From the NCBI GenBank assembly GCA_016928305.1, contig JAFGKY010000020.1:1-52994 (forward strand): 52,994 bases of DNA, given 5' to 3'. The stretch comes from Bacteroidales bacterium. GTDB lineage: Bacteria > Bacteroidota > Bacteroidia > Bacteroidales > UBA10428. Below, piece by piece: positions 1 to 8,240 of this stretch (position 1 is its first letter; every line of letters begins with the position of its first letter). Below the pieces are notes generated by a model, which had not been told where the DNA came from, ran no database searches, and saw only the letters and a program-made list of their open reading frames with translations. The position numbers and the translations under genes are program-made.

Positions 1-610
1 AGCACTGGCTCCGCTAATCGTATAGGCAACATTCACGCAGGTAGATGCGTCGGTTCCGGCATTGGCAGTAGGAGCAGCGACAACCTGAAGGTTCATGTCG
101 TCCGAGGTGGAAGCACAGGGTGCATTGCCGTTAGCGGTAAGGCGTAATACAACGGTAGTACCGGCATCGGCAGGATCAGGTGTATAGGTAGGAGTGAGTG
201 TGGCGGCATCAGCAAGGGTACCGGCACCGGAAACGACGGTCCACAATAAAGATGAATAGTTGGTAGCGCTGGCACCGCTTATGGTATAGGCAACATTGAC
301 ACAGGTAGATGCATCGGTTCCGGCATTGGCTGTAGGGGCGGCTACAACCTGTAGGTTCATGTCATCCGACACGGAAGCGCAAGGTGAATTACCATTGGCG
401 GTGAGACGCAAGACTACTGTACTTCCGGCATCACCTGTTGCTGGAGTGTAGGTTGGAGTGAGCGTGGCGGCATTTGCAAGAGTGCCGGCACCTGAAACCA
501 CCGTCCATAGTAAGGATGAATAGTTGGTGGCACTGGCCCCGCTTATGGTGTAAGCAGTATTAAAACAGGTTGATGCATTCGTTCCGGCGTTAGCTGTTGG
601 AGCCGGAATG
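1..610 (-). repeat. 264-bp tandem coding repeats in the adhesin
   Basis: The same codon block recurs with a period of exactly 264 bp: cactgg at 3, cgctgg at 267 and cactgg at 531 mark equivalent positions. Two complete units are visible, plus the start of a third. The units are very similar at the DNA level and differ mostly at synonymous positions, which suggests recent duplication or gene conversion. The array continues past the left edge, so copy number cannot be judged. Confidence 0.9.
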
Positions 611-1986
611 GATGAAACGATAACATCGGTTCCTTTTTTTGTACACCCTTTATCATCAATTATATATGGTTCATAGGTATCAGCATAAAGGGAGCCGATG
701 GGATTGAATGACTGGGGTCCCGTAGTATCAGAAGAACTGTTTACAACCAAATAATTGTAAGGGGTCCATCCCCCTGTACCGGTTATGGTAATCGTACCGT
801 TATTCTGTCCGTCACATGCCGGTGTTGATGTTGCAGAAACGGTAAGAGGCAACGGAACATTGGGATTAACATATTCTATAAACGAAAGTACAACAGTATT
901 TACAGGCCCGCAATTATTTGCATCATTGATTCTGACACGATATCCCCCCCTGCTCGCTGTGGTATAATCCCGGGTTGTAACGCCAGTGTTTACATACGAT
1001 GTAGGAGATCCCGGTGCATCATAAAACCACAGGTAGGTATATGGGGGTGTTCCTCCTTCAGGATCAGCACGCAGAATAGCATCACTGCCTTCATAACAGG
1101 TAAGGGGTTTTATAACCAATATGGAATCTCCATACAGGGGATCAGGTTGATCCAACACCAGATTGTCATTGAGGATCTGAACGCATGAAGGATAGTTGGC
1201 ATCTCTCATACGGACACTATAGGTTGTGGTGGCATTCAAGTTGGTGAAAGAACCTGAGGATTGCCAGTTTGAACCTCCGTCAATCGTATATTGATAATTG
1301 CCGGATCCTCCGGATGGGCTTGAAATGGTAATAGTACCCGAATTATTGTTATAGCAGGTTAGATTGGTAGAAGTGACAACGGCATTTAAAGGTGCAGGTT
1401 CAGTGATCTCCAGGTCATTGTCAAGGATAGCAATACATCCCGGGTAGTCATAATCGCGTATTTGAACATTGTAATGATCTGCCGGCAAATTGGTGAAAGA
1501 TCCGGAGCTTTGCCATGATGAACCTCCATTGATGGAATATTCATATTGTCCATGACCTCCGGTAGGATTGCTTATGGTTATTGTACCGGTATTGGCACCG
1601 CTGCAATAAACATTGGTTGAAGAAACTGTGGCATTAAGAACATCGGGTTGTGAAAAGATATTGGTCTGTGCTCCTACGAAATCACCGCTGACATTATCAC
1701 GAACATAAAACAGGTACAATGTATTCGGGAGCAGGTCGGTAAAAGTATAGCTCGATTGAGTGGTAGGACCTATTGAGTCACTTTCTGATGGATTGGAGAC
1801 ATAATAACATACATACCAGTACGTTGAAGTACCTCCGGTAATATCTATTTGCATGGTAGCATCATCAGCACCATAACAAGTTACATTCGTAGGTGTGAAG
1901 CTGACGGTTTGTGCTTTCAGTCCGGAGATTGAAATCAACAATATTGCAGCTGAAGCCAGGCAGTATTTATATAATCGCATAGCCAT
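1..1986 (-). CDS. SprB-repeat / tandem-repeat surface adhesin, 3' end beyond the window
   Basis: A minus-strand reading frame runs from ATG at 1986 (a second in-frame ATG lies at 1980) to the window edge without a stop, giving 662 codons. It starts with a signal peptide ending near GLKAQ. Next come several SprB-type modules marked by TNVTCYG, TNVYCSG and TNLTCYN, each followed by a GGSGNYQY-like turn. From about position 620 down to 1 the protein becomes a tandem array of 88-residue units (264 bp period) containing YTISGASATNYSSLLWT and TLTPTYTP. Such proteins in Bacteroidota are normally exported by the type IX system and carry a C-terminal sorting domain, which would lie outside the window. 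The function is inferred as surface adhesion or gliding. It follows the 113-residue protein by 19 bp and is probably cotranscribed with it. Confidence 0.8.
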   Translation of the reverse strand, partial: MAMRLYKYCLASAAILLISISGLKAQTVSFTPTNVTCYGADDATMQIDITGGTSTYWYVCYYVSNPSESDSIGPTTQSSYTFTDLLPNTLYLFYVRDNVSGDFVGAQTNIFSQPDVLNATVSSTNVYCSGANTGTITISNPTGGHGQYEYSINGGSSWQSSGSFTNLPADHYNVQIRDYDYPGCIAILDNDLEITEPAPLNAVVTSTNLTCYNNNSGTITISSPSGGSGNYQYTIDGGSNWQSSGSFTNLNATTTYSVRMRDANYPSCVQILNDNLVLDQPDPLYGDSILVIKPLTCYEGSDAILRADPEGGTPPYTYLWFYDAPGSPTSYVNTGVTTRDYTTASRGGYRVRINDANNCGPVNTVVLSFIEYVNPNVPLPLTVSATSTPACDGQNNGTITITGTGGWTPYNYLVVNSSSDTTGPQSFNPIGSLYADTYEPYIIDDKGCTKKGTDVIVSSIPAPTANAGTNASTCFNTAYTISGASATNYSSLLWTVVSGAGTLANAATLTPTYTPATGDAGSTVVLRLTANGNSPCASVSDDMNLQVVAAPTANAGTDASTCVNVAYTISGASATNYSSLLWTVVSGAGTLADAATLTPTYTPDPADAGTTVVLRLTANGNAPCASTSDDMNLQVVAAPTANAGTDASTCVNVAYTISGASA

Positions 1987-2005
1987 AGGTTATGGTTTTA
2001 TTTAT

Positions 2006-2347
2006 TCACATTTGGTTTTCAACGACATTAACAGTTTTGCCAGCCTGTATACCCGAATTGTCCATAATTTTAAGAAAATACTTTCCGGGTTTAACACCTT
2101 TGAAAACATAATTCTTCTTTTTGGTTGGTTCCGACTGTGTTATTATGGTTCCATTGAGAGGATCGTTGGTCATAAGATAATAGGTGAAATCAGGAGTTCC
2201 TTCTGTCAGCCTAACGGATATATCAGCTGTGGTGATACCCTGGTTGATGTTGTAATTAACTTCTATTTCATAACTGATCTTCTGTGACATGCCATTGAGA
2301 ACAGATAGACTCAGCAATATAATCAGCACGACTGAAGCTCTTTTCAT
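2006..2347 (-). CDS. Small secreted SprB-like single-domain protein
   Basis: 113 residues. The N-terminus is a signal peptide (MKRASVVLIILLSLSVLNGMSQ). The remaining ~90 residues resemble one SprB-like beta-sandwich module: an EGTPDFTYYL segment corresponds to the usual GGTPPYTY turn, and VKPGKYFLKIMDNSG corresponds to the usual PAGTYTVTVTDANG strand. It lacks the Cys typical of SprB repeats. It is encoded just upstream of the large adhesin with a 19-bp gap, so a shared transcript and a joint role at the cell surface are likely. This is a structural guess from motif similarity; no function is known to me. Confidence 0.7.
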   Translation of the reverse strand: MKRASVVLIILLSLSVLNGMSQKISYEIEVNYNINQGITTADISVRLTEGTPDFTYYLMTNDPLNGTIITQSEPTKKKNYVFKGVKPGKYFLKIMDNSGIQAGKTVNVVENQM

Positions 2348-2798
2348 CTTTGAGTGTTTATAAGGTGCGTTAATAGTAGTTTATTGTACTTTACGAGTTA
2401 TTGCGATAATTGGTTACATGCCAGACAATGTCTTAAATACAGAATCTCAATTTATTATAATATATTATTTTAAATGTACCTTTTAATTAAAATCATTTAA
2501 AATCAACATTTTAACAATGAACTAAGATATAGGGGGTTATATTTTTTAAATTACAGATAATTAATAGCTTATATTTTGATAAGCGCTGGAAGCCTTGTTG
2601 ATAATTATTTACGGTCATGTGGTAGTATTGACAGACAATACATTAAAGTTTTGCATACGTCACCTGCATTCCCGGAAATGAGAACCAATGTATCAATGTG
2701 CAGGTACATATACCTTCGTGGTTTAAACCATTTATATGCAAGGAGTTGTTAAGATTGAAAAGCTGGTGGAAGACTGCTATAATCCAGTAAATAAGCCC
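2348..2798. other. AT-rich intergenic region, no gene seen
   Basis: This 451-bp gap lies between the lolE-like gene and the adhesin operon, both on the minus strand, so it should hold the terminator of the first and the promoter of the second. It is very AT-rich around 2450-2560. The only clear symmetry is a 12-bp perfect palindrome at 2719-2730 (tggtttaaacca) with short outer arms catata/tatatg around it, which could be an operator. I found no convincing TAnnTTTG box and no protein-like reading frame. Confidence 0.4.
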
Positions 2799-4037
2799 TT
2801 ATTCAGTATGTATCCAGCTCTTATCTGCAAGTAACTTTCGTGTTACAAAACGTATGGGAAGCCATGCTGCAAGAAAGCCAATAATGATGACTGCTATACC
2901 GGTTACAAGAATATCAACAGGTTTTACCAGGACCGGGTAAGCGTCGATGATGAAGGTGCCGGATCCTTGTAATTGAATGAGTTTAAAAGTAATCTGCAAC
3001 CAGCAGATCAATAATCCTGCTGCCAGTCCAATGACAGCTCCCGCTACCGATACAAGCCAGCCTTCAACAAGGAAAATACGGTCTATCAGTTTTTTGGAGG
3101 CTCCAAGGTTTTGCAGTGTAATGATGTCCGTTTTCTTCTCGAGGATGAGCATGGTGAGTGTACCGATAATATTGAATGATGCTACAATAAGGATAAAAAC
3201 AAGGATAAGAAAAATCGCCCATTTTTCCATTTGCATGGTTTTATAAAAGACTTCATTTTGCTGATACCGGTTTTGTATGCGGAAGGCATCTCCCAGTAAA
3301 AGCTGAATATTATTTTGTATCTCCTGATGATGGGCATGCGGTTCCAGTTTAATTTCAACAGCATTGATTTTTCCCGGATATTCAAAAAGATCCTGAGCCA
3401 ATTCAAGTGGAACAAAGATATATTTTGAATCATAGTCCTGCTCTATCAGGAACACACCGGAAACATTTAAAAACTTACGATTAACGGCGCTTTCAGGATC
3501 AAACGACACCTGTCCCGACCGTTTGGGAACGTATATCCCCATTTGGCGGGGAGAGTTTAAAATAACATTCAGGAATATATCAATTCCCTGACCGATTATA
3601 GCAAATGACTGGATTTGATTGGTCAGCCTGAATTCACCTTCTGCGATCATACTGTCAATACCGGAGACATCCGAATAATTATGACTAACACCTTTTACGA
3701 TGGCAATGGTTTGACGTTCATCATATCGTAAAAGAGCTTTGTCTTCAAGTACAGCTGCAACAGCGGTTACACCTTTTGTTGACTTAATCTGGTCAAGTGT
3801 TGTTTCGTCGAGCATGAATGTTTTCCCTTCAACCAGGGTAACTTTAAGATCGGGATTAAAGGAATTGATCAGGGACTTAACAACATGGTCAAATCCGTTA
3901 AATACCGACAGCACGACAATTAGCGCCATTGTTCCGACAGCAATTCCTGTCAGCGATATAGATGCAATAATATTGATGGCATTATGCGATTTTTTCGCAA
4001 CAAGGTATCGTTTTGCTATATAAAACGGGAAGTTCAC
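2799..4037 (-). CDS. LolC/LolE-family (FtsX-like) ABC transporter permease
   Basis: 412 residues. This family extracts lipoproteins from the inner membrane with an ATPase partner (LolD) and passes them to the periplasm. The sequence shows the expected plan. A short cytosolic start (FYIAKRYLVAKKSHNAINII) leads into the first transmembrane helix near residues 25-50. A periplasmic domain of about 220 residues follows, and then three membrane helices, the first beginning at AIFLILVFILIVASFNIIGT and the last ending at IIIGFLAAWLPIRF. The loop motif EKKTDIITLQNLGAS after TM2 is typical of the family. No LolD is adjacent. It lies 25 bp downstream of rbfA and probably shares its transcript. Assignment to LolC versus LolE is not possible because Bacteroidota often have a single type. 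Confidence 0.85.
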   Translation of the reverse strand: MNFPFYIAKRYLVAKKSHNAINIIASISLTGIAVGTMALIVVLSVFNGFDHVVKSLINSFNPDLKVTLVEGKTFMLDETTLDQIKSTKGVTAVAAVLEDKALLRYDERQTIAIVKGVSHNYSDVSGIDSMIAEGEFRLTNQIQSFAIIGQGIDIFLNVILNSPRQMGIYVPKRSGQVSFDPESAVNRKFLNVSGVFLIEQDYDSKYIFVPLELAQDLFEYPGKINAVEIKLEPHAHHQEIQNNIQLLLGDAFRIQNRYQQNEVFYKTMQMEKWAIFLILVFILIVASFNIIGTLTMLILEKKTDIITLQNLGASKKLIDRIFLVEGWLVSVAGAVIGLAAGLLICWLQITFKLIQLQGSGTFIIDAYPVLVKPVDILVTGIAVIIIGFLAAWLPIRFVTRKLLADKSWIHTE

Positions 4038-4062
4038 AATGTTTCGGCGATACAGAAGTTAA

Positions 4063-4401
4063 TCAGGATTTCAGCAATTTTTCGATATGATCGGCATAAT
4101 CAATGGAGTCATCACGATAAAAAACCAGTTCGGGGATAATTCTTACCTGGTGACGAATTTTATGCCCCAGCTCATTACGTATAATTTTGGTGTGCTGAGT
4201 AATATAAGCAAGAAAATCTTCATCTTCCTTCAACGGGAATATGCTCACATATACTTTGGCCAGGGACAAATCAGGGGATATCCTGACCTGGGTCACTGTT
4301 ATCATTTTTCCCCGGAAATAATTTCGGCTTTCGGCTTGAAAAAAAGAGGCCAGTTCTTTTTGAATCAGTCTTGATACTTTGTTTTGCCTTAAGGAATCCA
4401 T
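4063..4401 (-). CDS. rbfA: 30S ribosome-binding factor A
   Basis: 112 residues from the chosen start. RbfA binds the 30S subunit during late 16S maturation. The family start MDSLRQNKVSRLIQKELA matches the usual RbfA N-terminus, and a KH-type fold follows with VTQVRISPDLSLAKVYVSIFP and a C-terminal RIIPELVFYRDDSIDYADHIEKLL, which is the family signature. The reading frame extends upstream to an ATG at 4434, but the eleven extra residues do not resemble the family, so the start at 4401 is preferred. It is the first gene of a two-gene minus-strand unit with the LolE-like permease and is divergent from trpS. Confidence 0.92.
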   Translation of the reverse strand: MDSLRQNKVSRLIQKELASFFQAESRNYFRGKMITVTQVRISPDLSLAKVYVSIFPLKEDEDFLAYITQHTKIIRNELGHKIRHQVRIIPELVFYRDDSIDYADHIEKLLKS

Positions 4402-4484
4402 ATGCTTCAAATTATTGTGGGCTTTGCCATGCACGTAGCATTTGTAAAAATAAGAAAACCCGGCTATTATTTCGTAACATTTTA

Positions 4485-4492
4485 TAGTTTTG
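4485..4492 (+). promoter_or_regulatory. Putative -7 box for trpS
   Basis: TAGTTTTG matches the Bacteroidota -7 consensus TAnnTTTG and lies 25 bp ahead of the trpS ATG. No good -33 TTTG is visible at the expected distance, so the call rests on the -7 box and its position. Confidence 0.4.
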
Positions 4493-4517
4493 TGACAAAA
4501 AGCTTAAACGGTATTTC

Positions 4518-5525
4518 ATGAATAAAAAGCGCGTTTTATCATGCATTCAGCCGACCGGCGAAATGCATATCGGCAATTATTTCGGGGCTGTCCGGAACTG
4601 GGCAGGTATTCAGGATCAATACAATTGTGTTTATGGTGTGGTTGATTTGCATGCCATGACCATGCCTTATTCATCAAAGGAATTGCGGCAGAATACACTC
4701 AATATGTTTATTGATCTTATAGCTGCCGGATTAGATCCGGAGAAATCAATAATATTCATTCAATCACTTGTGCCCCAGCATACTGAACTTACCTGGATAT
4801 TCAGCTGTGTAACCTCCTACGGAGAGTTATCCCGGATGATACAATTCAAAGATAAATCGGAACTGCTTGAATCAGGGGTTAAGAATGGTTTTATATCAGC
4901 GGGCCTTTTCACTTATCCGGTATTACAGGCAGCGGATATATTGATATACAAGGCTGATTTTGTTCCCGTCGGAAAAGACCAGGAACAGCACCTGGAACTT
5001 TCCCGAAATATTGCTGTGAGATTTAATAATCAGTTTGGTAATTATTTCCCGGAACCCAGGCCGTTGTACACTGAAGTTCAGAAACTGATGTCACTGGCCG
5101 ATCCTGAGAAAAAGATGAGCAAAAGTATGGGGGATAAACATTATATCGGGTTATTTGAATCGGAAGAGAGCATTCGCAAAAAGGTGAAAAGCGCTGTCAC
5201 GGATATTGGAGGCAAAGCCGGAGAAGAGATGAGCTCCGGAGTTTCTAATCTTTTTACCATCATCAAAGCCTGTGGGAGGTTGGATGACTATGAATCGCTT
5301 ATGAAGGATTATAAAAAGGGTATATTAAAATATAAAGATCTCAAAGAAGTCACAGCCGATGGGCTGATTGAGCTGACGGGTCCATTCCGTTTGAAACGTG
5401 AGGAATTAAGAAAAAATGGTGAAGAAATAAAAAAGCTTGTTATTCAGTCGTCAGATAAGGCACGTGATTTTGCTGAAAAGACACTCAATGATGTACGGGA
5501 TCTGACAGGACTTATTAGATTTTGA
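4518..5525 (+). CDS. trpS: Tryptophanyl-tRNA synthetase
   Basis: 335 residues, the usual length for a bacterial class Ic TrpRS. It charges tRNA-Trp in the cytoplasm. The N-terminal Rossmann domain has the HIGH-like motif HIGN at residues 17-20, and the second ATP-binding motif KMSKS is at 199-203. Other family blocks are present: GVVDLHAMTMP near residue 40, PVLQAADILIY near 134 and VGKDQEQHLELSR near 151. Translation starts at ATG 4518. The stop codon at 5523-5525 is formed inside the first unit of an octamer repeat array that begins there. The gene is divergent from rbfA. Confidence 0.97.
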   Translation: MNKKRVLSCIQPTGEMHIGNYFGAVRNWAGIQDQYNCVYGVVDLHAMTMPYSSKELRQNTLNMFIDLIAAGLDPEKSIIFIQSLVPQHTELTWIFSCVTSYGELSRMIQFKDKSELLESGVKNGFISAGLFTYPVLQAADILIYKADFVPVGKDQEQHLELSRNIAVRFNNQFGNYFPEPRPLYTEVQKLMSLADPEKKMSKSMGDKHYIGLFESEESIRKKVKSAVTDIGGKAGEEMSSGVSNLFTIIKACGRLDDYESLMKDYKKGILKYKDLKEVTADGLIELTGPFRLKREELRKNGEEIKKLVIQSSDKARDFAEKTLNDVRDLTGLIRF

Positions 5526-5593
5526 AGTTTGAAAGTTTGAAAGTTTGAAAGTTTGAAAGTTTGAAAGTTTGAAAGTTTGAAAGTTTGAAAGTT
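5524..5593. repeat. Octamer array (AGTTTGAA), about 8.5 units
   Basis: An uninterrupted array of the 8-bp unit agtttgaa starts at the trpS stop codon, whose TGA belongs to the first partial unit, and ends at the left tip of the 152-bp inverted-repeat element. The array motif resumes for about one unit just after that element (aaagtttgaaaa at 5746). The same octamer array occurs at 14529-14611. Confidence 0.95.
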
Positions 5594-5745
5594 GAGTCTG
5601 CTCCGAAAAGTATCTCAGAAAATTTTCAGCAACTTTTTACCCCGACCCTAAAGGGAGAAGTTGCTGAAAATCAGGCTCCCTTTAGGGTTAGGGGTAAACC
5701 TGATTTTCAGCTATCATCGAATTACTGATTTTTCGGAGCAGACTC
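5594..5745 (-). mobile_element. 152-bp MITE-like inverted-repeat element, copy 1
   Basis: The ends are perfect 16-bp inverted repeats (gagtctgctccgaaaa and its complement at 5730-5745). The interior has nested dyads: ttttcagcaact/agttgctgaaaa around the palindrome-like gaccctaaagggag, and gctgaaaatcagg/cctgattttcagc. There is no reading frame. A second copy starts at 52910 in the opposite orientation and matches this one for about 85 bp up to the window end, so it is a dispersed family. It splits an octamer array, so target duplication cannot be read reliably. Confidence 0.8.
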
Positions 5746-5851
5746 AAAGTTTGAAAATTCGAATATTCCCTTTCTTGGAGGTATTAGGGGTGGGTTCCTC
5801 AGGTAAACAGATTTTCTGTTGATCGTTAATGAAAATCGATTAATAAATCAC

Positions 5852-5876
5852 CCACCCTTCGCCAAGGCTTCGGCGG
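5852..5876. repeat. Small REP-like palindrome, copy 1
   Basis: The 25-bp imperfect palindrome starts ccacccttcgcc and ends ggcttcggcgg. It matches the sequence at 12947-12970 with only a few differences, most of which keep the pairing. It sits just downstream of the hypothetical gene at 5986-6696. Confidence 0.55.
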
Positions 5877-5885
5877 GCATAGTAA

Positions 5886-5912
5886 AAAGTCCCGGAAGGT
5901 ATCCGGGACTTG
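5886..5912 (-). terminator. Rho-independent terminator for the 5986-6696 gene
   Basis: An 8-bp GC-rich stem (agtcccgg at 5888-5895, ccgggact at 5903-5910) with a 7-nt loop is followed, on the minus strand, by a run of five T residues. It lies about 75 bp downstream of the minus-strand stop codon at 5986, the expected arrangement. Confidence 0.75.
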
Positions 5913-5985
5913 CCCTGATAATTTTGAACCAGGTATATTTTATGAAGAACTGTACTTGATTAAGCACAAATACTGTGCCAATTAT

Positions 5986-6696
5986 TCATTCATAATTATA
6001 CACAATGCCTTCGAGTTCGATGGAAGGAGGGTCTCCGTATGCTTTATGAAAACTCTTGTTTAACAAAAGAACAAAAGGGGCATTAAGATTAGCAGCTTTT
6101 TTTCTGAGAATTATCCCCGCATTTTTTTCGAGGTATGCATTTTCTGCATTTATAAAATCGGCCTGATAACTGGCGGTTATTCTGCCTTTTTCAATCAAAC
6201 CGGCAATATCTTCGGATTTGTTCGTCAGGGTAACTTTTTCCCAGTCACGGCGATTCCGGATAATAATTCTTGCCGTATCTACTATTTCACTGTCGAATCC
6301 GGTTTTGTCAGCCAGGGGCAGGAAAATATCAATCGTTCCGTCGGCATATTGAATCTGGCTTATCTCATTACGGTTGAGGGAATTCAGATCGGTATTAAAA
6401 GGATAGAGAAAAAGTACAAAAGAAGGTGTAATATTATGAATTCTGACTATAAACACATCGTGGCTATAGGTAAGGATTTTATCATATGCAGTTATGGCCA
6501 GCGAATCGAAATTTGCCAGCGAGGTAAGTCTGAGATAAGTCCGTGAAAATATACTATCGGCATTTATTATTCCCCGGACTGATGATCTGAATTGTAAGGA
6601 AGTATCGGTAACAGGAGTCCCCTGACTTTCATTAACCTGGCTATAGAGAGGCAATATAAACCGAAGGAAAAACAATATGCTGCAAAGCCTGATCAT
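5986..6696 (-). CDS. Secreted protein of unknown function
   Basis: 236 residues. I do not recognise the family. The N-terminus (MIRLCSILFFLRFILPLYSQ) is a signal peptide, so the mature protein is probably periplasmic or at the outer membrane. The rest is mixed alpha/beta without cysteines, repeats or obvious catalytic motifs. A segment ISQIQYADGTIDIFLPLAD and a later lysine-rich helix (EKNAGIILRKKAANL) stand out only by composition. It is monocistronic: a terminator lies 75 bp downstream, and the upstream neighbour, a histidine kinase, ends 250 bp away. Codon use looks like its neighbours. The signal peptide supports it being a real gene. Confidence 0.7.
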   Translation of the reverse strand: MIRLCSILFFLRFILPLYSQVNESQGTPVTDTSLQFRSSVRGIINADSIFSRTYLRLTSLANFDSLAITAYDKILTYSHDVFIVRIHNITPSFVLFLYPFNTDLNSLNRNEISQIQYADGTIDIFLPLADKTGFDSEIVDTARIIIRNRRDWEKVTLTNKSEDIAGLIEKGRITASYQADFINAENAYLEKNAGIILRKKAANLNAPFVLLLNKSFHKAYGDPPSIELEGIVYNYE

Positions 6697-6950
6697 AAAT
6701 AACGAATATCTGATATGTGTTGCGCAACAGGATCGAAAGATAAAAAATCAACAGGAATTATCCGATGGTTTGTTTATAAGTTCCCTAAAATTGTTGAGGA
6801 ATAGTCCTGTTTTTTTGATTAATCTTTTAGCAGATTGAAAGGTTAAACACCCAATAATACGATTCATTATTTTATGGTGCAATATGGGAAGTAAATGTTG
6901 AATTTTTCATGTGCGATCGATAAAATATTTTCGGTATAACAGGTGTTTAA

Positions 6951-8225
6951 TCAGTCGGATTTTGATGCAGATAAAGGGAAAACCAGTTGAACACATGCAC
7001 CGGATGCGGCCAGGTTAAAAATTTTCATATCGGCTGATAACAAATTAAGAATAAGTTTTGCTGTTGCCAGGCCCATGCCAAAACCTTCCGTCTGGTATTG
7101 AAGATTATCGGTTGAAAATAACTCAAAGATGTTTTTAAGTGCTTTTTTGGAAAAGCCCGGACCCTGATCCAGTACTTCAAGCATGACTTTATGATCGGAA
7201 TTCAGTATTTTTATTGTAATCTGACTATTTTCCGGAGAGAATTTTACGGCATTATCAATGATAAGGTTCATGCAGGTAGATAATAGTTTATGATCCGTCT
7301 TGATGAATATCTGGTTCTCCGGTAGATCAAGGACAATTTTCCGCTGTTGAGCTTCAATGTGGGTACTCTGTTTCAAAACAAATTCATTCAGGTTGATTTC
7401 TTCAAGTTCCAGTTTATAATTGTCGGATCGTATTTCAGTAAATAACAATGAAATTTCAGATAAATGAACAAGACGATTAACCAGACGATTGATGGAATGC
7501 AGATATTCTTGTTGTTCGGGTGATTGGATCAGGTCTTCGAGGATCAGGGTAAAACCATGAATGCCCTGAAGCGGTGTACGCAATTCATGATTAATGTGCC
7601 GTATGAATTCATTTTTTACTTTGTGCAGGTTCGACAGCTCATCATAAGCTGATTTGAGCTTATGGTTAAGCGCAGAGAGATTCTTATTGCTGTCCTGCAG
7701 TTCTGCTGTACGTTTGCGTACGAGTTCTTCGAGGTGCGTGTTTACCGATTGGAGCTGTTGTGTCTTATTGCGTAATTCAAGCTGTGTTTTAACACGGGCA
7801 ATAAGTACGGGATAATAGAATGGTTTCATTATATAGTCCACAGCACCAACGTCAAAACCCCTTAATATGTCTTCCTCTTCATTTCGGGCGGTGAGAAAAA
7901 TTACAGGAATTTCACGGGTTAGATCGTCATTTTTAAGTTTTTCACATACGTCATATCCATCCAGATCAGGCATAGCTATATCCAGTAGAATCAAGTCAGG
8001 TATTTCACGATGTGCAGCAATTATCGCATCTTTTCCATCCGTTGCCAGAATTATTCCAAGGCCCTCTTGTGATAGTATATCACTTAACAGATTAAGATTA
8101 CTGGGAATATTATCCACCAGCAATACTTTATATTTTTTGTTTTGCTGTTCACAGGTCATCATCGATGAGATTACAATAGTTTGAGAGGAAAGTACGAAAA
8201 GAAAAATCAATTCGTGTACTTTCAA
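6951..8225 (-). CDS. Receiver-histidine kinase hybrid (REC-HisKA-HATPase)
   Basis: 424 residues. A receiver domain (about 33-150) has phosphoacceptor Asp82 (LILLDIAMPD), Thr112 and Lys134 (IMKPF). The acidic pair is reduced to VDN at 37-39. A coiled-coil linker to about residue 205 leads to HisKA with His213 in NHELRTPL, then HATPase_c with the N box NLIIDNAVKFSP and G boxes DQGPGFS and GFGMGLA. The REC-first order means an upstream kinase could gate this one. It starts 15 bp after the TPR histidine kinase gene, so the two probably form a phosphorelay pair. The annotated start adds a hydrophobic stretch; starts at 8162 or 8159 (MMTCEQQNKKYKVLLVDN) would give the more usual cytosolic protein and are equally likely. 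Confidence 0.9.
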   Translation of the reverse strand: MKVHELIFLFVLSSQTIVISSMMTCEQQNKKYKVLLVDNIPSNLNLLSDILSQEGLGIILATDGKDAIIAAHREIPDLILLDIAMPDLDGYDVCEKLKNDDLTREIPVIFLTARNEEEDILRGFDVGAVDYIMKPFYYPVLIARVKTQLELRNKTQQLQSVNTHLEELVRKRTAELQDSNKNLSALNHKLKSAYDELSNLHKVKNEFIRHINHELRTPLQGIHGFTLILEDLIQSPEQQEYLHSINRLVNRLVHLSEISLLFTEIRSDNYKLELEEINLNEFVLKQSTHIEAQQRKIVLDLPENQIFIKTDHKLLSTCMNLIIDNAVKFSPENSQITIKILNSDHKVMLEVLDQGPGFSKKALKNIFELFSTDNLQYQTEGFGMGLATAKLILNLLSADMKIFNLAASGACVQLVFPLSASKSD

Positions 8226-8240
8226 GTGGTTGGAAATAAT

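Noticed and set aside
2734..2832. Short plus-strand frame MQGVVKIEKLVEDCYNPVNK onward
   Set aside because: Only about 32 codons, it overlaps the end of the LolE-like gene in antisense and has no supporting motif.
5524..5593. CRISPR array
   Set aside because: Units are 8 bp and contiguous with no spacers, and no cas gene is near. The same holds for the heptamer arrays.
6739..6820. Possible terminator with arms aacaggaattatcc and ggaatagtcctgtt followed by seven T
   Set aside because: The stem has mismatches and a very long loop, and no plus-strand gene ends upstream of it.
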